Assembly: GCA_910578995.1 (NCBI GenBank) | Contig: CAJTSY010000091.1 | Location: forward strand, 1-12,588 | Origin: an uncultured Acetatifactor sp. | GTDB lineage: Bacteria > Bacillota > Clostridia > Lachnospirales > Lachnospiraceae | Length of the DNA: 12,588 nucleotides | Direction: 5' to 3' | Part shown: one piece after another, positions 1-6,886 of the stretch | How positions within the stretch are numbered: position 1 is the first letter of the stretch | Layout of the letters: every line of letters begins with the position of its first letter | Translations under genes and position numbers: made by a program | The notes under the pieces: generated by a model | Seen by the model: only the letters and a program-made list of their open reading frames with translations | What the model was told of the DNA's origin: nothing | The model's database searches: none

Positions 1-50
1 GCAGAGGACTGAAAATCCTCGTGTCACTGGTTCGATTCCGGTTCTGGGCA
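1..50 (+). tRNA. tRNA-Phe (GAA), 3' part only
   Basis: The window opens inside a tRNA gene. An anticodon stem GAGGA/TCCTC encloses a seven-base loop CTGAAAA, giving anticodon GAA (phenylalanine). A short variable region follows, then a T arm (ACTGG, loop TTCGATT, CCGGT), the 3' acceptor strand TCTGGGC and discriminator A at position 50. CCA is not encoded. The acceptor 5' strand and the D arm lie before the window, so the gene is partial only because of the window edge. Confidence 0.9.
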
Positions 51-87
51 TTTTTCATTTTCGGATGCACGCAGGAAATCAAAAGAC

Positions 88-130
88 AGCATTAAAAGGT
101 ATAAATTAACCTTTTGGTGCTATTTTTTTA
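88..130 (+). terminator. Intrinsic terminator after tRNA-Phe
   Basis: A 13-pair stem (88-100 with 109-121, including two G-T pairs) with an 8-base loop is followed at once by a T run (123-129). It sits 38 bp after the tRNA end and before the next promoter, so it most likely ends the tRNA transcript. Confidence 0.8.
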
Positions 131-140
131 TGATAAAATA

Positions 141-149
141 TGTTATAAT
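141..149 (+). promoter_or_regulatory. Extended -10 promoter for the L,D-transpeptidase gene
   Basis: TGTTATAAT is a perfect TATAAT (144-149) with a TG extension at 141-142. The region 17 bp upstream is only T-rich and has no good TTGACA, which is usual for extended -10 promoters. Predicted transcription starts near 155-157. An upstream in-frame ATG at 152 would then be at or before the RNA 5' end, which supports translation starting at 194. Confidence 0.6.
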
Positions 150-193
150 CAATGATATATGTTTTAAAGATTATTTATTTTTGGAGTAAAACA

Positions 194-1891
194 ATGAAAA
201 AGAAGCAGAACAAGGAAATTGTAACAGACAGAGCCAGGGCAGCCCAAACAGGGGGGCCAGAGCATGAGCCGTTGTCAGGTTCTGTACGGGGCAGAAAGAA
301 GTATGTGGCAGTCGTTATCCTGCTGTTGCTTTTGGTCCTGTTAGGAACGGCATTATTTGCTTACTATAGGACGGCAGTTTACTATCGAACCCATTTTTTC
401 CCTAATACCACCATTAATGGCATTGACTGCAGTGGCCTGGAGGCTTCAGCTGCTGCAGCTATGCTGGATGAGCATACCGGGAATTATATGATGGAGGTTA
501 CCGGCAGGGATTATAGCACCGGAGAATCGGGGGCGGTATTGGGAATAATTTCTGCCGGGGACATTGATTTGAATTTTGGAGATACAAGGGAAGCAGTGGA
601 GGGACTCCTGGCCGGGCAGGATGAGCTTAAGTGGATTATGGCATACCTGGACAGGACATATTCCCATACTGTGGAGAGAGGCGTGCATTTCGACAGAGAG
701 AAGCTTGCAGACGGGGTCAGATCCTGGGAAGCCTGCAAACCTTCAAATATGAAAAAACCCCAAAATGCATATATAGATGAATATTCTGAGGAACTGGGGG
801 TTTATGAGATAGTTCCCGAGACGCACGGTACAGAGATGGATGTGGAAGATGTAATCCAGCTGATTGCAGATGCTGTTGCCAGACAGGAAGAACGGCTTGA
901 CCTGGAAGAGTACTCCTGTTATACTGAGGCTGCCGTCAAACAAGATGACAGGAAACTTACAAATGCCGTGGACACCGTGAATAAGTGGCTGGGCACAAAA
1001 GTTACTTATGACTGGAACGGTACGAAGGTGAATCTTGACTATATGACACTGCATGAATGGATTACCATGGAGGACGGAACGCCGGTTCTTGATGAGGAAA
1101 AGGTAGGCGAGTTTGTGAAGGAACAGGCATCCTCCTATGATACATACGGCAGGAAGAAAAAATTTGTCACCACAGGAGGAACAGAACTGACGCTGTCCAG
1201 CAGAAACTATGGCTGGAGAACCGATACGAAAGGCGAGTCTGAGCAGCTGGTTCAGTTGATTTATCAGGGAAAAAATGTGGAAAGGGAACCTGTGTACAGC
1301 GCCACAGCCAGGCAGAAGGGAGCAAATGACATTGGAAGCTCTTATGTGGAAGCAGACCTGACCGGCCAGCACCTGTATTTGTACCAGGATGGTGAGATTG
1401 TGGTGGAGTCGGATTTTGTATCCGGAACAATGATATCCACCTATGACTGTGTAACTCCGGAAGGAATCTTCGGCCTGGCTTACAAGACCAGGGATGCGGT
1501 GCTGAAAGGTGCCACATACCGTACCCCGGTGAGTTACTGGATGCCCTTTTTTGGAAATTACGGTATGCATGACGCCAAATGGAGAGGGTCTTTTGGCGGC
1601 CAGATTTATGTGACAAACGGTTCTCATGGATGTATAAACCTGCCTCCGGATAAGGCTGCACAAATATACGAGTACGTATCAGAGGGATTTCCGGTCATCT
1701 GTTACTACACAAACGGAATTCCGTATATAGGGCCGGGGGCCGAAGTGTCTGAGGAGCCGGCACCGGAAGAAGAAGGGGGGGGAAGAACCACAGCCTCCGG
1801 CACAGCCGCCTGCAGAAACCCCGCAGCCCCCGGCAGAAACCCCGCCAGCCGAGACCCCGCAGCCGCCAGCCGGGGAGACTCCCCCGTCTGA
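194..1891 (+). CDS. Membrane-anchored YkuD-type L,D-transpeptidase
   Basis: A predicted peptidoglycan L,D-transpeptidase that would form 3-3 cross-links or attach proteins to stem peptides outside the membrane. Residues are numbered from ATG 194, chosen because GGAG lies 7 bp upstream; an in-frame ATG at 152 overlaps the promoter. A short basic cytoplasmic tail (1-36) precedes one membrane segment (about 37-57) of VVILLLLLVLLG type. The middle resembles the PG-binding (PF12229-like) domains usual in this architecture, with about 250-365 the clearest part. The catalytic YkuD domain spans about 380-505, with H459 and the S477-H-G-C480-I-N signature; C480 is the predicted nucleophile. After about residue 515 the protein becomes acidic, then from 528 (eight-G tract, 1775-1782) it reads an out-of-character Arg/Ala/Gly-rich 38-residue end. 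Another frame there gives a Pro/Glu/Thr repeat tail, so the present C-terminus is probably a frameshift product. Domain assignment is confident; the physiological substrate is unknown. Confidence 0.9.
   Translation: MKKKQNKEIVTDRARAAQTGGPEHEPLSGSVRGRKKYVAVVILLLLLVLLGTALFAYYRTAVYYRTHFFPNTTINGIDCSGLEASAAAAMLDEHTGNYMMEVTGRDYSTGESGAVLGIISAGDIDLNFGDTREAVEGLLAGQDELKWIMAYLDRTYSHTVERGVHFDREKLADGVRSWEACKPSNMKKPQNAYIDEYSEELGVYEIVPETHGTEMDVEDVIQLIADAVARQEERLDLEEYSCYTEAAVKQDDRKLTNAVDTVNKWLGTKVTYDWNGTKVNLDYMTLHEWITMEDGTPVLDEEKVGEFVKEQASSYDTYGRKKKFVTTGGTELTLSSRNYGWRTDTKGESEQLVQLIYQGKNVEREPVYSATARQKGANDIGSSYVEADLTGQHLYLYQDGEIVVESDFVSGTMISTYDCVTPEGIFGLAYKTRDAVLKGATYRTPVSYWMPFFGNYGMHDAKWRGSFGGQIYVTNGSHGCINLPPDKAAQIYEYVSEGFPVICYYTNGIPYIGPGAEVSEEPAPEEEGGGRTTASGTAACRNPAAPGRNPASRDPAAASRGDSPV
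1775..1782 (+). repeat. G8 homopolymer at an apparent frameshift point
   Basis: Eight consecutive G follow three GAA codons near the end of the L,D-transpeptidase gene. With eight G the gene stops at 1891 (565 residues). With seven or ten G it would continue to the TGA at 2079-2081 (628 residues with seven). The tract is a candidate for phase variation by slipped-strand mispairing, transcriptional slippage, or a sequencing or assembly error; the sequence alone cannot separate these. Confidence 0.75.
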
Positions 1892-2081
1892 TGGAATAAC
1901 AGTAAATCCGATAGAACCCTCACAGCCGCCTGCAGAAACCCCGCAGCCCCCGGCAGAAACCCCGCCAGCCGAGACCCCGCAGCCGCCGACCGAGGAGACT
2001 TCTCCATCGGAGGAAACACCGAGTGGGGCTCCGGAAACGGAACCGTCTGCTGAGCAGCCTCCCGCGGGACAGGCAGCCTGA
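1782..2081 (+). other. Alternate-frame Pro/Glu/Thr repeat tail of the L,D-transpeptidase
   Basis: Read with GAA at 1782-1784 as a codon, the DNA after the G tract stays open for 99 codons up to TGA 2079-2081. It encodes a low-complexity tail built from units such as PPAETPQP and PPAETP, then an SPSEETPSG-like acidic end. This matches the acidic EEPAPEEE lead-in before the G tract far better than the Arg/Ala-rich residues of the current frame. Pro/Thr/Glu-rich tails are common as flexible spacers on surface proteins of Firmicutes. It also fills most of the gap before the next gene. I infer that this was, or in some cells is, the true C-terminus. Confidence 0.7.
1801..1987 (+). repeat. Perfect 67-bp direct repeat with 120-bp period
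   Basis: Positions 1801-1867 and 1921-1987 are identical, and similarity continues weakly for about 15 bp beyond. Because 120 is a multiple of three, the repeat keeps the reading frame of the Pro/Glu/Thr tail. Shorter sub-repeats (GCAGAAACCCCGC-like) occur inside each copy. Such tracts can gain or lose whole units by recombination. Confidence 0.9.
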
Positions 2082-2157
2082 TGTTCCGGAATCGGTGGCA
2101 GATATATAATGGAAAATGTCCTGGACTAACAGCGTTTAACTACTGTAAGGAGCAGAA

Positions 2158-2736
2158 ATGAGAATGAAAGTATCGAGACATCGCACAATGCGCCAGTCGC
2201 GCAGATGGCAGCGGAAATTAATCCGGTTCCGGGAGATACAGAGACAGATTGAGGATAATGCGCCGGATATCCTGGAGTCAGAGAACTTTAACCGGATGAA
2301 GGAGTATATCCAACATGGCAACATGACTGTAAACGCCCATGTGCTGAATGTGGCCAGATACAGCATTGCGCTCAGCGATAAACTTCACCTTTCCTGCAGC
2401 AGGAGGGAGCTGATCAGGGGAGCCTTGCTGCACGACTATTTTTTATATGACTGGCACATACCGGATTATCAGAATCCGCATAAACTGCATGGGTTTTATC
2501 ATCCGGGCATAGCGCTGAGGAATGCGTTAAGAGAATATTACCTGACAGAGCGGGAAAAGGATATTATCAGAAAACATATGTGGCCGCTGACGGTGGTACC
2601 TCCGGGATGCAGGGAGGCTTGGATTGTCACTGCAGCCGACAAATGGTGTTCACTGATGGAGACGCTGCACATGCACAGGGGACATGGGGCAATCCTTCGG
2701 AAGCTGAGGACATACGATATTGGAACATTTGTATGA
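2158..2736 (+). CDS. HD-domain phosphohydrolase-like protein
   Basis: A 192-residue soluble protein of the HD superfamily of metal-dependent phosphohydrolases; its substrate is unknown. Visible metal-site residues are H61, the H92-D93 pair in ALLHDYFLYDWH, H140 in the RKHMWPL segment, and D161 in ADKW. The N-terminal 30 residues are strongly basic and could touch nucleic acid, but this is inference. ATG 2158 follows TAAGGAG at 2146-2152 with a 5-bp gap. A second ATG at 2164 is possible with an 11-bp gap. The stop lies 17 bp inside the next gene, which suggests translational coupling to the decarboxylase-family enzyme. A TATAAT-like box at 2105-2110 could serve as a -10, but no matching -35 is evident. 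Confidence 0.8.
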   Translation: MRMKVSRHRTMRQSRRWQRKLIRFREIQRQIEDNAPDILESENFNRMKEYIQHGNMTVNAHVLNVARYSIALSDKLHLSCSRRELIRGALLHDYFLYDWHIPDYQNPHKLHGFYHPGIALRNALREYYLTEREKDIIRKHMWPLTVVPPGCREAWIVTAADKWCSLMETLHMHRGHGAILRKLRTYDIGTFV

Positions 2737-4252
2737 GAAACTGTCAGACTATGGGAAATCCGGTATTTATCCCTGCCATATGCCAGGGCACAAACGGCAG
2801 GGATGGGGAAGGCTTCCCGGTGAATGGTACAGTGTGGACATTACGGAAATAGAGGGTTTTGACAATCTTCACCATCCTGAAGGGATTCTTAGGGAACTGC
2901 AGAGGGAGGCAGCCCGTCTCTATGGCGCGGAGGAGAGCTTCTATCTTGTAAACGGCAGTACCTGCGGGATCCTGGCCGCTGTCAGCTGTGCGGTTTCCTT
3001 TGGAGGACATATTCTGATGGCCCGGAACTGCCACAAATCAGCATATCATGCCGTGTATCTCAGGCAGCTGAAACCAAGGTACCTGTATCCTGATTATCTG
3101 GAAGAATATGGCATTCTGGAGGCTGTTACGCCGGAACAGGTCAGGCGGGGGCTGGAACAGGAACCGAAGGCGGAAGCGGTGTTGGTGGTTTCCCCCACCT
3201 ACGAGGGGAGGATGGCAGATATTTCCGGAATAGCCAGGATTGTTCATGAAAGGGGGATTCCGCTGATCGTGGATGAGGCCCATGGCGCGCATCTGGGACT
3301 GGGGAAGGGATTTCCGGAAAATAGCTGCCAGGCGGGGGCGGATCTGGTGATTCACAGTGTACACAAGACACTTCCCGCCCTGACCCAGACAGCCCTGCTT
3401 CATGTAAACGGAAAACTGGCTGACAGGCATAGGCTGCGGAAGTTTCTGCAGATTTACCAGACCAGCAGTCCATCCTATCCCCTGATGGCAAGTATTGACA
3501 ATGCGCTGGAATATGTGGACCTGTATGGAAAGGATGCCTTTGCGCGGTTCAAAGGCCTGTATGGGCAGATGATGGGGAGACTGTCGGGATGCAGGCAGCT
3601 TAAATTTCTGCCAAAGGACAATGGGAAGCAGGATATCGGGAAACTTCTTGTGTCGGTGAAACAGACAGAAATTAACGGAAAACAGTTGTATGACAGACTG
3701 CTTCTGGAGTATCATATACAGACGGAAATGGCAGGAGGGGACTATGTCCTGGCCATGTTTACCATAAACGACAAAAAGGAGACCTATGAGCATATGACGG
3801 AAGCCCTTCTGGACATCGACCGCAGGCTTGCGTCTGGTGATCTGGCGGTGGAAGGGGAGACTGGAACGAAGGGAGACGGTATTTTTCCATTTTGGTTTTC
3901 CACCGGGAAGGGAGGCATTCCCCTGGCGGAAGCCTGGGAAGGGGAAGCAGAGGATGTGACGCTGGGGGAGAGCGTGGGGCGGTACGCGGCAGAGTTTGTC
4001 AGCTTATATCCTCCGGGTGCGCCGCTTCTGGTTCCCGGGGAGCAGATAACCGGGGAATTCTGCCGGGGAATCAGGGAGAGCCTGGAAAAGGGACTCACCG
4101 TACAGGGAATCGTACAGAAGGGGGATGGCCTGACTCCGGGGGAAAAGATCCTGATAAGGGTTATAAAAGACAAAAAGCGCCTTAGAAAGCTTCCGCAGGA
4201 CGGGAAGAATATAAGGGCAAACAATAATATAAAGGAGAAAGAGGCGGAATGA
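2720..4252 (+). CDS. Orn/Lys/Arg decarboxylase-family PLP enzyme (SpeA/YaaO-like)
   Basis: A 510-residue fold-type I PLP enzyme of the small Orn/Lys/Arg decarboxylase class (compare Bacillus YaaO/SpeA), probably decarboxylating an amino acid to a polyamine precursor. Family marks in order: YPCHMPGHKR (17-26), DITEIEGFDNLHHPEG (40-55), YLVNGST (75-81) for the phosphate-binding region, VDEAHGAH with D185 and H188 over the cofactor ring, and SVHKTLPALTQ with K216 as predicted Schiff-base lysine. The C-terminal part has the SLYPPGAPLLVPGE-type motif of the family's last domain. The start is TTG at 2720, inside the HD gene; GAGG at 2706-2709 is a plausible ribosome site, and the N-terminus fits the family. 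A TTG at 2729 is the alternative. Substrate (arginine, lysine or ornithine) cannot be read from sequence. The next gene begins 1 bp after the stop. Confidence 0.88.
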   Translation: MEHLYEKLSDYGKSGIYPCHMPGHKRQGWGRLPGEWYSVDITEIEGFDNLHHPEGILRELQREAARLYGAEESFYLVNGSTCGILAAVSCAVSFGGHILMARNCHKSAYHAVYLRQLKPRYLYPDYLEEYGILEAVTPEQVRRGLEQEPKAEAVLVVSPTYEGRMADISGIARIVHERGIPLIVDEAHGAHLGLGKGFPENSCQAGADLVIHSVHKTLPALTQTALLHVNGKLADRHRLRKFLQIYQTSSPSYPLMASIDNALEYVDLYGKDAFARFKGLYGQMMGRLSGCRQLKFLPKDNGKQDIGKLLVSVKQTEINGKQLYDRLLLEYHIQTEMAGGDYVLAMFTINDKKETYEHMTEALLDIDRRLASGDLAVEGETGTKGDGIFPFWFSTGKGGIPLAEAWEGEAEDVTLGESVGRYAAEFVSLYPPGAPLLVPGEQITGEFCRGIRESLEKGLTVQGIVQKGDGLTPGEKILIRVIKDKKRLRKLPQDGKNIRANNNIKEKEAE

Positions 4253-4253
4253 C

Positions 4254-5669
4254 ATGAGAAAAACGAAGATTATCTGTACAATTGGACCTGCAAGCGATAC
4301 GGTGGAGCGTCTGCGGGAACTGATGCAGGCCGGCATGAATGTGGCAAGGTTTAACTTTTCACATGGAACCCATGAAGAGCAGAAGGTGAAGCTTGAGAAA
4401 GTCAGGCAGGCCAGCAGGGAAATGGGAATTCCCATTGCCGCCATGATGGATACGAAAGGACCGGAAATCCGTCTCCGGGATTTTGAAGGCGGAAAGGCGG
4501 AACTGGAAGCCGGGCAGCAGTTCGTGCTTACCACGGAGGAAATTATGGGAACGGCCCGGAGGGCATCCATTTCCTATAAAAATCTCAAAAAGGATATAGG
4601 AGTGGGAACCACCATTCTCATTGATGACGGCCTGATTGAGATGACAGTGGAGGAGATTAAGGGTGAAGAAATCGTCTGCAGGGTGGTCAATGGCGGTTTC
4701 GTGTCCAACCACAAGGGAGTGAATGTGCCGGGCGCCGTGCTCTCCATGCCTTATATCAGTGAAGTGGATCGTAGTGACATTCTCTTTGGAATTGAGATGG
4801 GGTACGAGCTGCTTGCGGCATCTTTTGTCAGGTGCAGGGAGGATGTACTGGAGATCCGCCGTATTCTGGAGGAGCATGGCAGTGATATGAAAATCATTTC
4901 CAAGATCGAGAACATGCAGGGAATTGAGAACCTGGAGGAGATTCTGGAAGTATCCGACGGCATTATGGTGGCACGGGGCGATATGGGGGTGGAGATTCCC
5001 CTGGAAGAAGTCCCTGTTCTGCAGAAGAAAATGATCCAGATGGCAAATGACAGGGGAAAATATGTCATTACCGCCACCCAGATGCTGGAGTCCATGATCA
5101 AGAATCCCAGGCCCACCAGGGCGGAGGCTACGGACATTGCCAATGCGATTTATGACGGAACCACTGCAATCATGCTGTCGGGAGAGAGTGCGGCAGGTAA
5201 ATATCCTGTGGAAGCTGTAAAAACCATGGCGAGGATTGCCGAAGGAGCTGAAAATGACATTGACTATGGTTCCCGGATGAAGCGGGGGGCATATGAAGGG
5301 GAGGCGGATATTACTACTGCCATCGCCTATGCAACCTGTACCGCGGCAAGGGATCTGCGGGCGGCGGCCATTATCACGGTTACCCTGTCCGGTTTTACCG
5401 CGGCGGCCATTTCCAGGTTTAAGCCTGAGAGCCTCATTATCGGCTGTACCGTCAGGGAAAAGGTCTGCAGGCAGCTGAATCTGCTGTGGGGGGTCAGCCC
5501 TCTTATGATCCGGGAGGCGGACACCACGGAGGAGCTGTTTGCGGACGCGGTGTCAGAGGCCAAAAAGGCAGGTTATGTGAAGAACGGCGATGTGGTGGTG
5601 ATCACAGCGGGAGTGCCTCTGGGGACAGCGGGAACCACGAACATGATCCATGTGGTTGAGGTAAACTGA
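4254..5669 (+). CDS. pyk: Pyruvate kinase
   Basis: Converts phosphoenolpyruvate and ADP to pyruvate and ATP, the last step of glycolysis, in the cytoplasm. At 471 residues it is the usual length for a short bacterial enzyme without the extra C-terminal PEP-utiliser-like domain of Bacillus. Seen: KIICTIGPAS (5-14), R32-N34-S36 in ARFNFSHGT, MDTKGPEIR (65-73), the active-site signature IISKIENMQGI with catalytic K217, metal ligand E219 and D243 in VARGDMGVE, then ATQMLESM and a normal allosteric C-terminal domain (about 340-471). ATG 4254 follows the preceding stop by 1 bp, with GAGG 9 bp upstream and a stronger AAGGAG further up, so it is almost certainly co-translated with the decarboxylase gene. 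The location between a decarboxylase and a nucleotide-kinase-like gene, rather than next to pfkA, is notable. Confidence 0.97.
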   Translation: MRKTKIICTIGPASDTVERLRELMQAGMNVARFNFSHGTHEEQKVKLEKVRQASREMGIPIAAMMDTKGPEIRLRDFEGGKAELEAGQQFVLTTEEIMGTARRASISYKNLKKDIGVGTTILIDDGLIEMTVEEIKGEEIVCRVVNGGFVSNHKGVNVPGAVLSMPYISEVDRSDILFGIEMGYELLAASFVRCREDVLEIRRILEEHGSDMKIISKIENMQGIENLEEILEVSDGIMVARGDMGVEIPLEEVPVLQKKMIQMANDRGKYVITATQMLESMIKNPRPTRAEATDIANAIYDGTTAIMLSGESAAGKYPVEAVKTMARIAEGAENDIDYGSRMKRGAYEGEADITTAIAYATCTAARDLRAAAIITVTLSGFTAAAISRFKPESLIIGCTVREKVCRQLNLLWGVSPLMIREADTTEELFADAVSEAKKAGYVKNGDVVVITAGVPLGTAGTTNMIHVVEVN

Positions 5670-5672
5670 CGG

Positions 5673-6302
5673 ATGGGCAGAATTATATGCCTGATGGGAA
5701 AAAGCGCTGCGGGGAAGGATACGATCTACAGGGAACTGGCAGGTGACGGAGAGCTGGGGCTGCAGAAAATCATTCCCTATACCACCAGGCCTGTCCGTGA
5801 GGGCGAACGAAACGGAGTGGAATATTTTTTTACCGAAGAGGCTGACTTTTGGATACTGAAAGAGCAAGGAAGGGTCATTGAGGACAGGGCATACCACACC
5901 CGGCATGGCCTGTGGCGCTATTTTACGGTAAATGATAGCCAGTTTCAGGATGAGAGCCGGAATTACATTCTGATCGGAACACTGGAAGCATACGGTAAGC
6001 TTCAGGAGTATTTTGGAAGGGACAGACTGGTGCCGGTTATGGTAGAATTAGAAGACGGAATCCGGCTGCAGAGAGCCCTGGATCGGGAAAAAGGGCAGGA
6101 GCATCCCCGGTATGAGGAAATGTGCCGGCGGTTTCTGGCGGACAGCGAGGATTTTTCCGAAGACAGGATCAGGGAGGCCGGGATAGGGAGGCGCTTTCAG
6201 AATGAGGAGCTGCACCGTTGTCTGGAGGAGATCCGGAACTATATCAGGGAAGAAACCGGCCGGCACATGCGGCAGGGAAACACAGCCCATTGGCAGGAGT
6301 AA
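5673..6302 (+). CDS. Guanylate-kinase-like P-loop protein
   Basis: A 209-residue P-loop nucleoside monophosphate kinase of the guanylate kinase family. The P-loop is GKSAAGKD (9-16), with D-T where typical guanylate kinases read GPSGxGKGT/S. The GMP-binding region YTTRPVREGERNGVEYFF (36-53) is well kept. The C-terminal 60 residues are rich in Glu and Arg and less typical. It occupies the place where Bacillus has thymidylate kinase in the yaaO-tmk-yaaQ-yaaR-holB order. Many genomes carry a separate canonical gmk near rpoZ, so this copy may be a paralogue with a different substrate; its GKD P-loop recalls ribose bisphosphokinase PhnN. The start at 5673 is 3 bp after the pyk stop; the nearest GAGG lies inside the end of pyk. 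Confidence 0.82.
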   Translation: MGRIICLMGKSAAGKDTIYRELAGDGELGLQKIIPYTTRPVREGERNGVEYFFTEEADFWILKEQGRVIEDRAYHTRHGLWRYFTVNDSQFQDESRNYILIGTLEAYGKLQEYFGRDRLVPVMVELEDGIRLQRALDREKGQEHPRYEEMCRRFLADSEDFSEDRIREAGIGRRFQNEELHRCLEEIRNYIREETGRHMRQGNTAHWQE

Positions 6303-6332
6303 AATGCAACCTGCAGGAAAGGAGGGCGGCAT

Positions 6333-6773
6333 ATGGAGATCAAGGTAGGCCAGGCCAGCCAGCCGGCGCCGGTGGAGCCTGTGCAGAATGTGCAGCCCAC
6401 GGATGGCAGCTTCAAATTTATGCTTGCCAGTCATGTGGAGGGAGCGGAGCTGCAGGCGCGGCTCCAGGGCCTGATGGAAGAAATCACCATGCAGGGTGAG
6501 CGGCTTTACAAGCGCCGTGATGTGAGGGATATGTGGCATTACAGGAGGCTGGTAAAGGACTTTATGAACGAGGTGGTAACGCACTCTCATTCTTTTTCCA
6601 GGGAGAATTTTCTGGACAGGAGGGGAAGGCACCGGGTTTATGGCATTATCAGGCTGATAGACGAGAACCTGGACCAGCTGGCCCAGGAGCTGATGAAAGA
6701 CGAGCAGGACAACCTGGCGATCCTGAATACCATCGGGGAGATCAGGGGACTGTTGCTGGACATTTTTACCTGA
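6333..6773 (+). CDS. YaaR family protein (DUF327)
   Basis: A 146-residue protein of the YaaR/DUF327 family, whose function is not established. After a short Pro-rich start the chain is almost wholly helical and charged, with conserved segments YKRRDVRDMWHYRRLVKDFMNEV-like (about residues 59-81) and RHRVYGIIRLIDENL (about 99-113), ending in GEIRGLLLDIFT. It has no signal peptide or membrane segment. ATG 6333 is preceded by AAAGGAGG at 6318-6325. The family is typically found beside holB, as here (holB starts 113 bp downstream), suggesting a link to replication or nucleotide metabolism by context only. Confidence 0.9.
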   Translation: MEIKVGQASQPAPVEPVQNVQPTDGSFKFMLASHVEGAELQARLQGLMEEITMQGERLYKRRDVRDMWHYRRLVKDFMNEVVTHSHSFSRENFLDRRGRHRVYGIIRLIDENLDQLAQELMKDEQDNLAILNTIGEIRGLLLDIFT

Positions 6774-6886
6774 GCCGGCAGGTGTAGGGGGCAGCTGTTT
6801 CCACAGGCGGCAGAAGAGGGTCCGGGCAGGCAGATGGTATATGAACCACGGCTTGAGCGGAAAAACACAAAAAGAGGAGTGCTGAT

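Noticed and set aside
152..193. Upstream ATG at 152 as the transpeptidase start
   Set aside because: It lies 2 bp after the -10 box, would be leaderless, and adds hydrophobic residues before the basic tail; ATG 194 has a GGAG site at proper spacing.
743..1663. 306-codon minus-strand open frame opposite the L,D-transpeptidase
   Set aside because: It has no ribosome site or recognisable family and is Cys/His/Ile-rich as expected for an antisense shadow; the plus strand encodes a clear YkuD enzyme.
1705..2019. Minus-strand 104-codon frame with internal repeats
   Set aside because: The repeats are simply the complement of the GC-rich direct repeat encoding the transpeptidase tail.
2101..2110. 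TATAAT box as promoter of the HD gene
   Set aside because: No matching -35 or TG extension is visible; left only as a possibility in the HD gene entry.
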